Below are positions 1 through 10,748 of a stretch of DNA of 64,000 nucleotides, piece by piece (positions within the stretch are counted from its first letter, which is position 1; every line of letters starts with the position of its first letter). The stretch spans positions 2,722,653 to 2,786,652 of the forward strand of contig KN834749.1 of assembly GCA_000827265.1 (NCBI GenBank), in the 5' to 3' direction. Below the pieces are notes generated by a model, which did no database searches, was not told the DNA's origin, and was given only the letters and a program-made list of their open reading frames with translations. The stretch comes from Collybiopsis luxurians FD-317 M1 (lineage: Eukaryota; Basidiomycota; Agaricomycetes; Agaricales; Omphalotaceae). A program made the translations under genes and the position numbers.

Positions 1-1181
1 GTCCGTAAACACTTCCCCCACAGCCTTCTACACTTTGAAGACTACGGTGTAACAAATGCCCAGCGAATTCTTGGGAGCTACAGGGATGCTCACGCAGTAT
101 TCAATGACGACATGTCAGTCTTTCGTTCTTCTGATTTTCTCGTACTCATCTCTCATCTTCCGTTAGTCAAGGAACCGGAGCTGTCACGTTATCTTCCCTT
201 ATGGCCGCCGTGGGGGTCACCAAGTCCGAACTTTGCGACCAACGCATCATCATCTATGGCGCTGGCTCTGCCGGACTGGGTATCACCAAACAGTTACGAG
301 ATGCCATGGTCACGATGGACAACATCTCCGTCGAAGACGCCAACGCGAAATTCTGGCTCCTCGACAAGCATGGGTTGATCAAGGAATCACTCCCAGACGT
401 GCGAGACGATCTCAAAACCTTTGCCCGCAAGGACAATGAGTGGCCTGAATTCAAGTCTGGGGATGAGGTGCATTTGTTGGATGTAGTGAAAAAGGTTAAG
501 CCGACAGTGCTGATCGGTACGTCTACACACGCCGGCGGGTTTACGAGAGAAGTTATAGAAGCTATGGCTGCGGAATGCGAAAGGCCGATCATCTTTCCTT
601 TGTCGAATCCCAGTAAACTCGTAGAGGTGCAGCCTAAGGATGCCAATGAGTGGACGAAAGGCAAAGCATTACTGGCGACCGGTAGTCCATTCCCTCCTGC
701 AAAGATGCCTAACGGAAAAGACTACGTGTAAGGACTGGTTTCTCTAGTATTTTCCTGATTTTCTTACACGTCTCGTTTTGCCAACCAGAATCGCTGAATG
801 TAACAGTACGTATTCAAACTTTTTTTAGTAGACCTGACTATACAGAATTCGTGCACAGACGCTCTCATATACCCTGGGCTTGGTTTCGGTGCCATGATAA
901 GCAAGTCCCGACGCATGACCGACACGATGATCATAGCAGGAGCCCGCCGTCTCGCATCATTGTCCCCTGCGCTCAAGGATCCGGACGATGCACTCTTACC
1001 CGATTTCGGAGATGCACCTGAAGTCAACTTCGAAGTTGCCGTGGCAGTCGCGGAGCAGGCTATAGAGGAAGGGAGTGCAGGTGTAGACTGGAAGAAGGAT
1101 GAAGTTAGAGAAAAGGCAAAAGAGAAACTCTGGGTTCCAGTTTATGGAGAGTACGTATATGATGTGAATGGGGAAACGTGA
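1..1181 (+). CDS. MAE1: NAD-dependent malic enzyme, 3' part (5' end outside window)
   Basis: Oxidative decarboxylation of malate to pyruvate, normally mitochondrial in fungi. The gene runs in from the left edge. The first exon reads HFEDYGVTNAQRILGSYR and then NDDIQGTGAVT across an intron at 114-166, which is the malic-enzyme signature around the metal-binding acidic residues. The second exon holds the Rossmann motif GAGSAGLGI, then FPLSNPSKLVE and ATGSPFPP, all typical of the NAD-binding domain. Introns at 728-788 and about 806-845 bring in IAECN and ALIYPGLGFGA; both joins keep frame. The C-terminus ends at TGA 1179-1181. I see no lesion. The symbol follows the yeast NAD-malic enzyme by family similarity; cofactor preference and location are inferred because the N-terminus is missing. 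Confidence 0.93.
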
Positions 1182-1251
1182 TGGCAGGGTTCTCTTGACC
1201 TTTCGAAGTTGAAATAATCTCTACGGGAGAGGTTGACGCTGGTTGACGTTT

Positions 1252-1292
1252 CAATATAATATTCTCCAGGTGTAATTACAAAAATATTCAAT
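1252..1292 (-). repeat. Short remnant resembling an F-box gene 3' end
   Basis: The stretch around 1263-1290 repeats the last codons of the F-box-like gene at 1371-1398 and of its paralogue at about 6561-6590. On the minus strand it can be read NIFVITPGEYY, close to the paralogue ends NILVIKPGE and VDIVVVKPGELYY. It is too short to be functional. It looks like a scar of a third copy or a small direct repeat next to the malic enzyme stop. Confidence 0.4.
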
Positions 1293-1357
1293 CTTTATAT
1301 GTACAGTAGATTCTTATGGGTCAATTGAATACAAGCTTGGTGACGGACACCGACATT

Positions 1358-2449
1358 TCAAGAACCGTGCTCTCCAGGTTTAATTACAAGGATATTTACT
1401 TCGCTGTTTCCTCCCTGCCTCTTCATGATATCTCGCAAACTATCCCATCGTTCGTTCCAGTGCGACTTGGGCCGAACCACGACGGTGCGAAGACTACGCG
1501 GTGGCCATGTAGCACTCGCTTGTCGACTAGGTGTCAGGTCAATCGCTGAGCCGACGTCCCACCCTCCGCTATCGACGTCGAGAACAGTTAGTGCCTGCTC
1601 CGGCGTTGGGGCAAATATGGTCAAGGTACTGAGAGACGGAAACTGGTTAGCACCCGCATCAGAACGATGGTCATCCTTGTATGTTGCTTTTCCGTCTCCA
1701 GGAGCGCGCGAACGGATAGAATCAGTGGCTACAGCAGCGTTTACCTCCTGCATACCGTCATCCACCTCACCAGCTGAATGGATATGAAAGTTGGCAACGC
1801 TTTCAAAGCTCGCGCATACAACCGTCAAATCCTTCAGGTGAGGGCATATAATTGGATGCTTCGCGGATGTCCTCATAGATACGAAAGATATGTTGCCATT
1901 CGTGACCCACGGATAAGCATTCGAAGGCGGGCAGGCATATGACATGGTTTCTAAATTAGGGAAGGACAATGGACCGGAGAGGGACAGATATGCGAACGGG
2001 TCCTTGATATGTTGGATGACTTGAAAGCCAATTTCGAGCTCGTATAGGTCTTCGGAGACGGCATGCATTATATTTTTGATGACATTTAGCAACGTAAGCT
2101 CCAAGGACCGAGGAGTGGTGGCATTTTTCGGAAGGAGGGATACTGTGTCTCGGGGTAGCTCGTCGCAGATGATGGACAAGTAGCGAACTCGGCTGTTACA
2201 TTTGCGGCCAGAAAGAATGCGTTCAAATGCCAGCAACTCATTCCAACCGCACAAGACAACAGCCTGGTGTCGAACTGGTGCAGATGCTGCATGCACGTAC
2301 TTGGAGACGAGCGAGAGAGCAAGCCCAGTGTAAAAGGCAGTATAGTAAGAAAGTACACTGCTGCATGTAGACGGGCTACATGCGAGGCTGAAGATCTGTG
2401 TATGTAGCTCGATGGGTAACGCAAAAAACGCGTTAGTGTCGGAGGGCAT
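1358..2449 (-). CDS. F-box-like protein, copy 1
   Basis: Single-exon gene of 363 residues. I start it at the ATG on 2449-2447 (MPSDTNAFFALPIELHTQ) because the paralogue at 6548-7663 starts at the matching position; an ATG 32 codons upstream is open but not shared. Residues about 8-30 (FFALPIELHTQIFSLACS) resemble a degenerate F-box, followed by SLVSKYVHAASAP. Family members usually recruit substrates to SCF ubiquitin ligases, but basidiomycetes carry large, mostly uncharacterised sets. The rest has no recognisable leucine-rich or WD repeats. It sits head-to-tail with the DUF6534 pseudogene at 3274-5311 and forms a duplicated unit with it. Function beyond the family guess is unknown. Confidence 0.75.
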   Translation of the reverse strand: MPSDTNAFFALPIELHTQIFSLACSPSTCSSVLSYYTAFYTGLALSLVSKYVHAASAPVRHQAVVLCGWNELLAFERILSGRKCNSRVRYLSIICDELPRDTVSLLPKNATTPRSLELTLLNVIKNIMHAVSEDLYELEIGFQVIQHIKDPFAYLSLSGPLSFPNLETMSYACPPSNAYPWVTNGNISFVSMRTSAKHPIICPHLKDLTVVCASFESVANFHIHSAGEVDDGMQEVNAAVATDSIRSRAPGDGKATYKDDHRSDAGANQFPSLSTLTIFAPTPEQALTVLDVDSGGWDVGSAIDLTPSRQASATWPPRSLRTVVVRPKSHWNERWDSLRDIMKRQGGNSEVNILVIKPGEHGS

Positions 2450-3273
2450 TGTAGGAGTGCTACTAGGATGTCCAAGCAGCTTGTCCAGGTAGCTTTTATC
2501 GACCAGTGGGTTCTGAAGCAGAAACCAATTGCTTTCAGTGCGCATGCAAATTTCATTTCATCAAGCTGCTGTGTATCAAAACTTGATAGTTGAAGAGCAT
2601 GATCCTAATACGGTACACGGATGCCAGACAAGTAGCGTTTCGGTATCAAAGTCGATTCGACAACTAGCGGTGTACTCGGTTGTCATTTTAGATGATAAAA
2701 CAGCTTTCTCCACAGCTTTCGGCCCTTTGAAAGCACAAACACTTGCCATATTACATCCAAAATATCATCGAATTCGGTGAGAACAAACAGCTCCTCGATA
2801 GGCTGAGCATCCCAAGCCGGATCTGGAGTTTTTGATGAACATGCAGGACATCCGTCTGAGTCATTGCGGTCACTCTAGTTCAATAGAACAGAGGTTGGAT
2901 CTGTAGTATGTCGATCTGGTAATAGGTGTTGTTGTTCACAGGAATTGAGCACCATCAAGAAAACATCAAGCACCCTACCTATAACTCGAATCCCATTCGC
3001 TCTCTATTTAGGTTAAACGGAATCATCGTGAGGACTTGCTCCGAGTAGATCACAGTCGTTTGTTACAATCGCAGCGAGGGAAAGGAATTCATCACCAAGC
3101 TGCTCGCCGGTCAAAGATCGATGATTATCCGGATCGATTTGTCGATCGGCGGTTCTCAATTGCAATGTATATTCAGAAAATTCTCAAATTTGAAAACTCA
3201 TTCCGCTGTGTTATACACAAGTTATACACGTACTTAGTTTAGAATGAGTCAGTAATTTTGGGAAACAACTTCA
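2450..3273. other. Spacer between F-box copy 1 and DUF6534 copy 1
   Basis: Holds the upstream region of the F-box gene and the 3' flank of the DUF6534 pseudogene. It aligns in patches with 7664-8714, for example around 3050-3130 against 8280-8340. No convincing extra gene is visible. Confidence 0.6.
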
Positions 3274-4395
3274 TCAAGCCGCAGTAGGTGTATCCATGGA
3301 CTTTCTCAAGTGAGTTTCTGGTTCAGCAAGATTATCGCCGATGAAGGAGCCAACGTCATACTCGACTTGGCGATCCACATATACTTCCACTCGCTATTCA
3401 GATATTTAGATCCTTATGAATAGATACTAGCTTTTGAGATAAACGACCCGTACCTCGCCTTCAAATTCCAAGGGGGTATGCTTAACATTGGTAGAGCCTC
3501 TCGAAATTGGCATGATTGAGTCCGAACGCCCGTTAGGAAGAGCGCGGACCTCATGGCCTACTGTTGTGCGTATCATAGAAAGACCAACTGGGCGGTGTCG
3601 ATGGCGATACCAATTGCGTAAATTGAGTCTATACTGGATCTTTAGCAGATTCAAAAGATCAGCCAAGCTTGTGAAAACATACGTCGCCAGTACCGAGTTT
3701 GAGTAAACTGTTCAACAATTTGAGCAACAAGACGATAATCAAATATTCCCAGAAAAGACGTACACTTAGAGATGGTAAAATAGATCCCTAAATAAACAAA
3801 GTTATGCGGCATTGCGAACCACTGACACAGGAAACTTGAGCATAATGAATGATGAAGGAACTCAAAAACATACACAAGCAATAGAAGCAATGACAATAGC
3901 ACTATGGTCAAGAGTAGTAAACATCATGGACCATTGACACCGACTTTGTGAAGAGCTACCAAGTCATGAGACCATCGTTAATCGTAAACACTACAACCGC
4001 GTCCACAACCTCTTGAGTCCTATCAGACTATGGGTTAGCGCAATCTTCAGATACCCGAAGGATTGAAGAAGTACACACTGCGAATAGCCTTGTTTGAGGG
4101 TCCTGAGGTAGTGATAACGGGCAACAGAGACAATAATGTCCGTTCCTGCAGAGATAAATAAGCCAGACGCGAATAGAATCTACAGCTTCATGTTCATTGA
4201 CTGTCTGTGCAATCCAAAACAGTATACCTACTTTGAATCTCGCGGCAAAGGCGGAAAATGTCTTCATAATGATCCTACAAGATGCGGAAAACATTAGTAC
4301 AAAGTTACCGGTAATGTTGCATATATGTACATTTCGCCAGCAGTTGCTTAAGGGCAGTTTCAGTCAGACTTGAAAGACCATTATAGATGACTCAC

Positions 4396-4407
4396 CGAGC
4401 CCAAGTC
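4396..4407 (-). other. 12-nt micro-exon in DUF6534 copy 1
   Basis: GACTTGGGCTCG lies between an acceptor CAG and donor GTGAGT. Using it keeps frame into IIMKTF. The same structure occurs at 9836-9847 in the paralogue. Confidence 0.6.
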
Positions 4408-4825
4408 CTGCCAGTAGGGTTAAAAAAAAAAGAATGCAAACACCAAAGTGTGGTGGGACATACCGACTCGTACAACGGATAGGCAAGCCTAGCACACAAG
4501 ACTCCGATCATCATGAAGCTTACAGAGTAAATTCAAACTTACAATGGGACCAGTCAGCCACCAGTTATGTTTGCTCACTATACATAACATAGGCTTTGAG
4601 CAATCATGTCCAAAGCACTTGAAGCAATAGTTGGCTTACTCTTATATATTCGCCATCCATAGAAGCTGTGGTAGAGAGAGTTCAAAGTTCGAGTCTGGAA
4701 AGAAGGCTAACGCTCACATACCTGTTTGCACTCAAGGTAATGATGGCTGTCATTGCAACAGTAATCTAGAGTGCAATTTATATGAACAATGGGGATAAGT
4801 CCTTAGGCAACCTATTGTAGCATAC

Positions 4826-4835
4826 TGGAATGGTT
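4826..4835 (-). other. 10-nt micro-exon in DUF6534 copy 1
   Basis: AACCATTCCA is flanked by CAG and GTATG. It joins NFSNPSIADTIF to ITVAMTAIITL in frame. Its counterpart is at 10253-10262. Confidence 0.6.
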
Positions 4836-5040
4836 CTGTTGACCAATTCAGTCAGTTTCAACAGCCCTTAGAGTTTGCATAAGAAAACAGACAAGAATAT
4901 TGTGTCGGCAATGGATGGGTTAGAAAAATTGAGTATGAGGTAATGCCACACTGAAGTGCAGAGCATAATAGTGTGAACAATGTCAGTAGCCCTAATCATA
5001 AGTGTTAGAGCGCTCGAAATCGTAGCGAGCCATTCCTTAC

Positions 5041-5054
5041 CACATCCACCCGAC
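5041..5054 (-). other. 14-nt micro-exon in DUF6534 copy 1
   Basis: GTCGGGTGGATGTG is flanked by TTAG and GTAAGG and encodes VGWM plus a split Trp codon. It is needed to connect the YKIL exon with the ATDIVHT exon. Its counterpart is at 10483-10496. Confidence 0.65.
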
Positions 5055-5311
5055 CTAAGGGGTACATTAAAGGTAACCTGACTGGTAATATCGGTATATG
5101 ACTACGAACCAGGATCTTGTATCGAAGAGCATCAGAAGGAAAGATCTGAAAGTATAAAAAGCTTTGAAACCCTAAAACAGCTGAGAGACTTTATCATATC
5201 AATTCGCGTGTAAGTTAGCACGGGGAAAAAATGTACTATGTATCCTTACCCAACTGCCACCAAGCATCCAGCTAGAGTTGCTCCCAGAGTAAAGCGCACA
5301 TCAGAGGACAT

Positions 5312-6547
5312 ACTTGCTTTTGGCCCAAGACGTATGAGACAGTTCGTGAAGACTCAAATGGGGGACAATGAAGACACGAGAAGAGTCGCGGAATAACTTC
5401 TCGCATTATATGCAACATTCATATGCGGAGTTGTTATGCCCATGTGTTCCCATCATCCCATCTAGCTCACCAGTGCTTAAATGAGAAATTCCTGCCAGTA
5501 GAATTAAAAGTCAAATCATGACAGCCCGACACTGCGTGACTGAATAGTGTATAACCAGTCTCACTGTGTTGAAGTTGACCGCGGGCAACAGCCAGCTGAA
5601 TCATGATTGTCATCTAGCTTTTGAGTCTCCAAGTGGGGTTCCATCTATTCGGACAAGAAATAGGGTCAAAAGCTGATTAATTGCAATAAAGAGAGATGTT
5701 TGGTAAGAGCTAAAAATTGGAACAGTAAATGTGGCTTTGGACAACGAGGCTGGGGAGAGGGGATGATCAATGATTTATTGGAACACTCGCATTTTCGCTG
5801 AGATGAGGCCTCCTAATCTGCCAGTAATGCCAATGTCATCGCCCACCGTACGCCAAACAATTAACACCTACAGTGCCGCGAAGTGCAACCCGCTAGTGAC
5901 ACCTGCCATTGGACCAACCATAGGGATCGCAGCACCACTTCTCCCCTTGTCTTTCCAGCTAACTGTTACCATCTGGTACTAATCATAGTCCTCACTGATT
6001 CTCATGACCTGCCCGGCAGCTAGTGACGAAGATATACACAAATGTAGCCAGAGCCCGAAGTTAGGGCCAAAGATACTCGAATAAAGAAACTTATCCGATG
6101 AGGCTACGTGAATCTACACATAACTGTTCCCAAAGGCTGCTGCAATAAGACACTTCGATACGGCTAGAATAGTGATGTACATACCATGACTGTCGAAGGT
6201 TTGATGTTGCAACTTCAATCTTAGTGATCAAGCGCTTACGTGGGCTTGGCCTCTGAAATGGACTGTTAAGACCGAGCGCTGAGACAGGTGTAGTGAGTGG
6301 GAGTTTAGTGGGAGACAATAATGATGTGATATACGCGTCGCGCGAGCTGCAACCGTGGTGGCGGCGGAGTTTCAAGTTGGGAAGGCGTCTAAATCGACGC
6401 CCATCGAGTTCCCACGAGTTCCCACGAGATTTTCGTCACACTCTCTTAAAGGCTGTCAAGAAAAGAAAAACGAGTCAAAGGAGTTGAAACGGTCATATAT
6501 AAAAGATGCTTCAAGATACGAGTTTAGCTGCAAGTACCCGGAATAGT
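5312..6547. other. Intergenic region with only short open frames
   Basis: Separates the two duplicated units. It includes the promoter side of the DUF6534 pseudogene and the 3' side of F-box copy 2. Short frames exist on both strands (for example 6091-6375 minus, 5770-5982 plus), but none shows a recognisable domain or a convincing exon chain. A degraded gene cannot be excluded. Confidence 0.5.
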
Positions 6548-7663
6548 TTAGTAATAAAGCTCTCCAGGTTTTACTACAACAATATCTACATCGCCGTTTT
6601 CTCCCTGCCTCTTCATGACATCTCTCAAACTGTCCCATCGTTCGTTCCAGTGTGATTTTGGCCGAACTATAACGGTGCGGAGGCTACGCGGCGGCCATGA
6701 ATTCCCAATGGAAGTCGAAGTACACGCTTGCCGACTGACAGTCAAGTCAATTGAGAAGGGTGAGCCGACGTCCCACGTCCTACCGTTAGCATCGAGAACA
6801 GCTAATGCCTGTTCCGGCGCAGAGGCAAGAATGGTCAAACTGTTGAGTAACGGGAATTGGCTATCAATCACATCTGAACTACGGCTATCCTTGTATCCTG
6901 TTCTCTCATCTCTAGGATCGCCGGAGCGGATGGGAGTAGAGGTTACAGCGGCGTTTACCTCCTGTATATCGTTATCCATCTCACCAGCTGAACGTATAAC
7001 GAAGTTGGCCACGCTTTCAAAACTCGCGCATACAACCGTCAAATCTTTCAAGCGAGGGCATATAATCGGACACATCGTGGATGTCCTCATAGATGAAGGT
7101 ATGCTGCTATTTGCCACCCATGGACATGCGTTCGAAGGTGGACAAGCGTAGAACATGGCTTCTAGGCAAGGGAAGAACAACGGACCGGAGAGCGACAGAT
7201 ATGCAAGCGGGTCCTTGATACGTTCAATGACTTGGAAGCCAATTTCCAGCTCGTATAGGCCATCGGAGACAGCGTATAATATCTTTTTGATGACATTTAG
7301 CAACGTAAGCTCTAAGGACTGAGGAGTGGTGGCGGCATCTTCCAGTTGGAGGAGTACTGGGTCTCGGGGTAGCTCGTCGCAGATGATGGACAAGTAGCGA
7401 ACTCGGCTGTTACATCTGCGACTCGAAATAGTGCGTTCAAATGCCACCATCTCATTCCAGCTGTACAGAGCGACAGCCTGGTGTCGAACTGGTGCAGATG
7501 CTGCATGCACGTACTTGGAGACGAGCGAGAGAGCAAGTCCAGTGTAGAAGGCTGTATAGTAAGAAAGTGCACTGCTGCATGAAGACGGGCTACATGCGAG
7601 GCTGAAGATCTGTGTATGTAGCTCGATTGGTAGCGTAAAAAACGCGTTTTCAGTGTAGGGCAT
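6548..7663 (-). CDS. F-box-like protein, copy 2
   Basis: Single-exon gene of 371 residues, start ATG 7663-7661 (MPYTENAFFTLPIELHTQ). Close paralogue of the protein at 1358-2449 along its whole length, including SLVSKYVHAASAPVRHQ, SRVRYLSIICDELPRD and the ending VVRPKSHWNERWDSLRD. Differences are scattered and include small indels in the variable region near residues 240-320, which fits two maintained coding copies. The N-terminal segment FFTLPIELHTQIFSLACS looks like a degenerate F-box; a role in ubiquitin ligase substrate choice is inference only. Its neighbour at 8715-10748 lies in the same orientation. Confidence 0.75.
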   Translation of the reverse strand: MPYTENAFFTLPIELHTQIFSLACSPSSCSSALSYYTAFYTGLALSLVSKYVHAASAPVRHQAVALYSWNEMVAFERTISSRRCNSRVRYLSIICDELPRDPVLLQLEDAATTPQSLELTLLNVIKKILYAVSDGLYELEIGFQVIERIKDPLAYLSLSGPLFFPCLEAMFYACPPSNACPWVANSSIPSSMRTSTMCPIICPRLKDLTVVCASFESVANFVIRSAGEMDNDIQEVNAAVTSTPIRSGDPRDERTGYKDSRSSDVIDSQFPLLNSLTILASAPEQALAVLDANGRTWDVGSPFSIDLTVSRQACTSTSIGNSWPPRSLRTVIVRPKSHWNERWDSLRDVMKRQGENGDVDIVVVKPGELYY

Positions 7664-8714
7664 TGTAGCAGTGGTACTAGGGTGTTGAAGGTGCAATTTT
7701 TATTAAGACTGGTGGCCCCTAAAGTGGAAGACAATTGCACGCCAAATTTCTCATCAAGCTGCCGTATCAAAACTTGATAGCTCAAGAACCCTACCATAGT
7801 ATGGAGATATAGATAACTGATCGTTTTAGTAGCATTCCAAGGTAGAAGTTGATTCGACTCTCGACGAGGCACGGACTCGATTTGCCGACAATATAATCCT
7901 TTTCACTATTGAACTTAAGGGAAACATTATAGCCAACACTTGCTAGATTGAATCCAGATATTGTCAGACTCGGAGAACAAACATCACATAGCCCGGACAT
8001 CTGAATCTTTCTTGGCCGGATCTGAAGCCTGATGAACTTGAAGGACATTCGTTGTCGCATACACGGAGGAATAGCGCTGTGCAGTGGCTCAGCATGTTAA
8101 GTGGAGCGAGGCGGGAACTTGTATGGCGGCCTGGTAATAGACATATTTCACAGCGCTGGGTAGCATTGAGATATCACCAGGAACCTGGAAGGTTCAACAG
8201 CAATCAGATCACTACGCTAGCGAGGTGACTTGATTTTTCACTTGATTGGCTCAACGGCCCGCTCGACAGCTCGACAGTCGATGTTTCGCAAGTGCAACAA
8301 AGACCGCTGATCGCATCGAGGGAAGGAACTTCAAGGAAGGAAGGAAGGAAGTATATTACACGGCACGGTCTAAGATTTGAACGCCGGATTTTGAGTATCC
8401 CAACGCGGCACAAGCATCATTGTCCTCAGGGCGTTCATGAGAAGGAAGGGAAGGAAGTTTATTACGCCGCCAGTCCCTAGATAGAAACTATACGCCTTGG
8501 CAAAGCATATCACGCCTACGGCCAAAGGTTGATGACTATAATCGACTTGGCCGTCTGTTCTAACTACATGAAGATGGACAAGCATGCAGAAGTGTATCAA
8601 GATCGATTCTTTGATGAACTGACCCTCAGAAAAATCCACAAAAACAAGACAAAGTCGAATTCAGCAGCAGTAAGACATCGTAATAAGTACTGGCAAAATC
8701 CCGCAGAATAAAAA
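7664..8714. other. Spacer between F-box copy 2 and DUF6534 copy 2
   Basis: Upstream region of F-box copy 2 and 3' flank of the DUF6534 gene. Contains two GGAAGGAAGG-type tracts at about 8333-8350 and 8436-8455, each followed by a similar motif (AAGTATATTACACGGC and AAGTTTATTACGCCGC), so a short local duplication is present. No gene supported. Confidence 0.55.
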
Positions 8715-10748
8715 TCAGGTTGTAGTGGGCGTTTCCGTGGACTTGTTCAAGTGAGCCTCCGGCTCATCGAGATTGTCGCCAATGAAGCAGCTAACGTCGT
8801 ACTCAACACGGCGATCTACATATACTTCCATCCGCTATTCAGAATCATGTCAATAATTGCTGGTTTTAGAAAAGAAACGACCTGAACCTCGCCATCGATT
8901 TCGGAAGGAGCATGCTTAATATTGGTAGAACCGTTTGAGATTGGTATAATTGAATCTGAACGTCCATTAGAATGGGCCCCAACCTCATGGCCTGCAGTGG
9001 TGCGTATCATAGAAAGACCAAGTGGGCGCGGCCAAGCGTATCGATGGCGATACCAATTGCGTAGATTGAGGCTATTATGCATTTTTTAGTAGGGCTTTAA
9101 CACCAGCCAAGATTCAAAACGTACGTCGCCAGTACTGAGTTTGAGTAGACTGTTCGAGAAGGTGAGCAACAAGGTAATGTTCTCAGAAAAGACGTACATT
9201 TAGAGATGGTGAAATAAATCCCTAAATAAACAAAGTTATGCGGCATTCCCAACCACTGAGAAAGAAGCTTTTGGTGTAAGAATTTGAAAGGAATTTAGCA
9301 AGGACATACGCAAGCAATAGAAGCGATGACAACAGCACTATGAAAGGGTAGTATTAGACAAAGGACATCCAATGTGTGGATACATACCAAGTCAAGACAC
9401 CATCGTTGATCGTGAACACTACAACTGCGTCTACAACCTCTTGAGTCCTAATAAAGCATAGGTTAGTGCAATCCTTGTCAGAGGCTCGAAAGACCGAGGA
9501 AGTACGCACTGTGAATATCCTTCTTTGAGGGTTCTAAGGTAGTGATAACGGGCAGCAGAGACAATGATGTCTGTCACCGCAGAGACGAACAGTCCGGAGG
9601 TAAACAAAATCTGCAGTTGAATGTTCATTGATAGTCTGAGCTGTGAATTCGAAACAAAACACCTACTCTGAACCGCGCCGCAAATGCGGGGAATGTCTTC
9701 ATGATGATCCTACAGCACGCGGAAATCATTGGTACAAAGTCACAGGTGACGCTCCGAGTCATAAACGTACATTTCACTAGCAGTTGCTTAAGGCCAGTTT
9801 CAGTCGGATTTTAAAGACCATTTGGAACAACTCACCGAAAGCAAGCCCTGCCAATGGGGTAAGAAAGATAAAGCAAACCCGAAGTGTGTTAGGACGTACC
9901 CACTCGCGCAACAGATAGGAAAGCCTAGAATGAGACCTTGATCATCAACCTTTCAAATAGGTAAAAAATGAACCTACAATGGGCCCAGTTAGCCACCAGT
10001 TGCGCTTACTCACTACGGGTGCCATAGTTATTGAATAATCATTTCCAGAGCATTCAGAGCAACAATCAGCTTACTCTTATATATCCGCCACCCATAGAAA
10101 CTGTGATAGAGGTCAATGTTCAAGGCTCGGAGAGCAGTTCGCCTTCGCATACCTATTCACACTCAAGGTGATGATCGCTGTCATCACGATGGTTATCTAG
10201 AGTATAGTTTAACTATGAATAATAGAGAAGAAGCAGATCGACTAAGACATACCGGGATCGTTCTGTCGAGAGTCAGCAGTCAGCTTTCAAGAAGCCCGCA
10301 GAATTTGCGTAAAAAACACGAACGAGAATATCTTGTCTACAATAGATGGATTAGAAAAATTGAGAATGAGGTAATGCCACACTGAAGTGCAGATCAGAAT
10401 AGTGTGAAGAGTATCAGTAGCCCTGCAATATGAGAGTCACGGCGATTAGAGTGTCTGAGGCTGTAGTGACTCATTGCTAACCATATCCACCCGACCTATG
10501 GAGGGCACGTCAAATCTATGCGATTCGCAATACTGAGAAACGACAACACACCAGTAGCTTGTATCGAAGGCCATCAGAAGGAAAGATATGGAAGTATAAA
10601 AAGGTTTGGAAGCCTAAAACAGCTGAGAGCCTTTATCATAATACTTAATCAGCTTGTAGCCTAGATGACCAGAGCACCATTCTTACGCGACCGCTGCTAA
10701 GCATCCAGCCAGAGCGGCTCCTAGGGTAGAGCGTACATCTGAGGACAT
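8715..10748 (-). CDS. DUF6534-type seven-helix membrane protein, intact copy
   Basis: About 355 residues over roughly 17 exons, from ATG 10748-10746 (MSSDVRSTLGAALAGCL) to TGA 8717-8715. DUF6534 features in order: ALSAVLGFQTFLYF with IFPSDGLRYKLL (helix 1), TDTLHTILICTSVWHYLIL (helix 2), ITIVMTAIITLSV (helix 3), FYGWRIYK and NWWLTGPIV (helix 4), the MKTF segment, LFVSAVTDIIVSAARYHYL (helix 5), TQEVVDAVVVFTINDGVLT (helix 6), then MPHNFVYLGIYFTISK and NSVLATLN (helix 7). A hydrophilic tail of about 100 residues follows. Three exons are only 10, 12 and 14 nt, and without them frame is lost. The family is widespread in mushrooms with no established role; receptor-like function is inference from topology. 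Confidence 0.72.
9836..9847 (-). other. 12-nt micro-exon in DUF6534 copy 2
   Basis: GGCTTGCTTTCG lies between CAG and GTGAG and keeps frame from the FPICCASG exon to the IIMKTFPAF exon. It is position-matched to 4396-4407. Confidence 0.6.
10253..10262 (-). other. 10-nt micro-exon in DUF6534 copy 2
   Basis: AACGATCCCG is bounded by CAG and GTATG. It contributes TIP between SIVDKIFS and ITIVMTAI and matches 4826-4835. Confidence 0.6.
10483..10496 (-). other. 14-nt micro-exon in DUF6534 copy 2
   Basis: GTCGGGTGGATATG is bounded by CATAG and GTTAGC. It encodes VGWI and part of a Trp codon and matches 5041-5054. Confidence 0.65.

Larger units (their letters stand above)
1340..5311. repeat. Segmental duplication, unit 1 (F-box + DUF6534)
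   Basis: This block is paralogous to 6540-10748. Both genes, their order and strand, most of the spacer between them, and introns and exons alike can be aligned by eye. Many third-position and intron differences mean the duplication is not recent. Unit 1 carries the broken DUF6534 gene. Confidence 0.85.
3274..5311 (-). pseudogene. DUF6534-type seven-helix membrane protein, decayed copy
   Basis: Starts at ATG 5311-5309 (MSSDVRFTLGATLAGCL) and would end at TGA 3276-3274. Recognisable DUF6534 pieces include IFPSDALRYKIL, TDIVHTIMLCTSVWHYL, TQEVVDAVVVFTINDG, MPHNFVYLGIYFTISK and NSVLAT, spread over about 17 exons with GT-AG borders shared with the intact paralogue at 8715-10748. The exon reading GTDIIVSVARYHYLRTLK carries two lesions relative to that paralogue: the segment before its Met-Asn is 5 nt shorter, shifting frame, and a CAG codon has become TAG at 4182-4180. 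Other exons still look well conserved, so loss appears fairly recent. Family role is unknown; such proteins resemble seven-helix receptors in topology only. Confidence 0.8.
6540..10748. repeat. Segmental duplication, unit 2 (F-box + DUF6534)
   Basis: Paralogue of 1340-5311 in the same orientation. Both genes of this unit appear intact. The spacer between them is about 230 bp longer than in unit 1 and contains GGAA-rich short repeats near 8330-8350 and 8436-8455. Confidence 0.85.
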
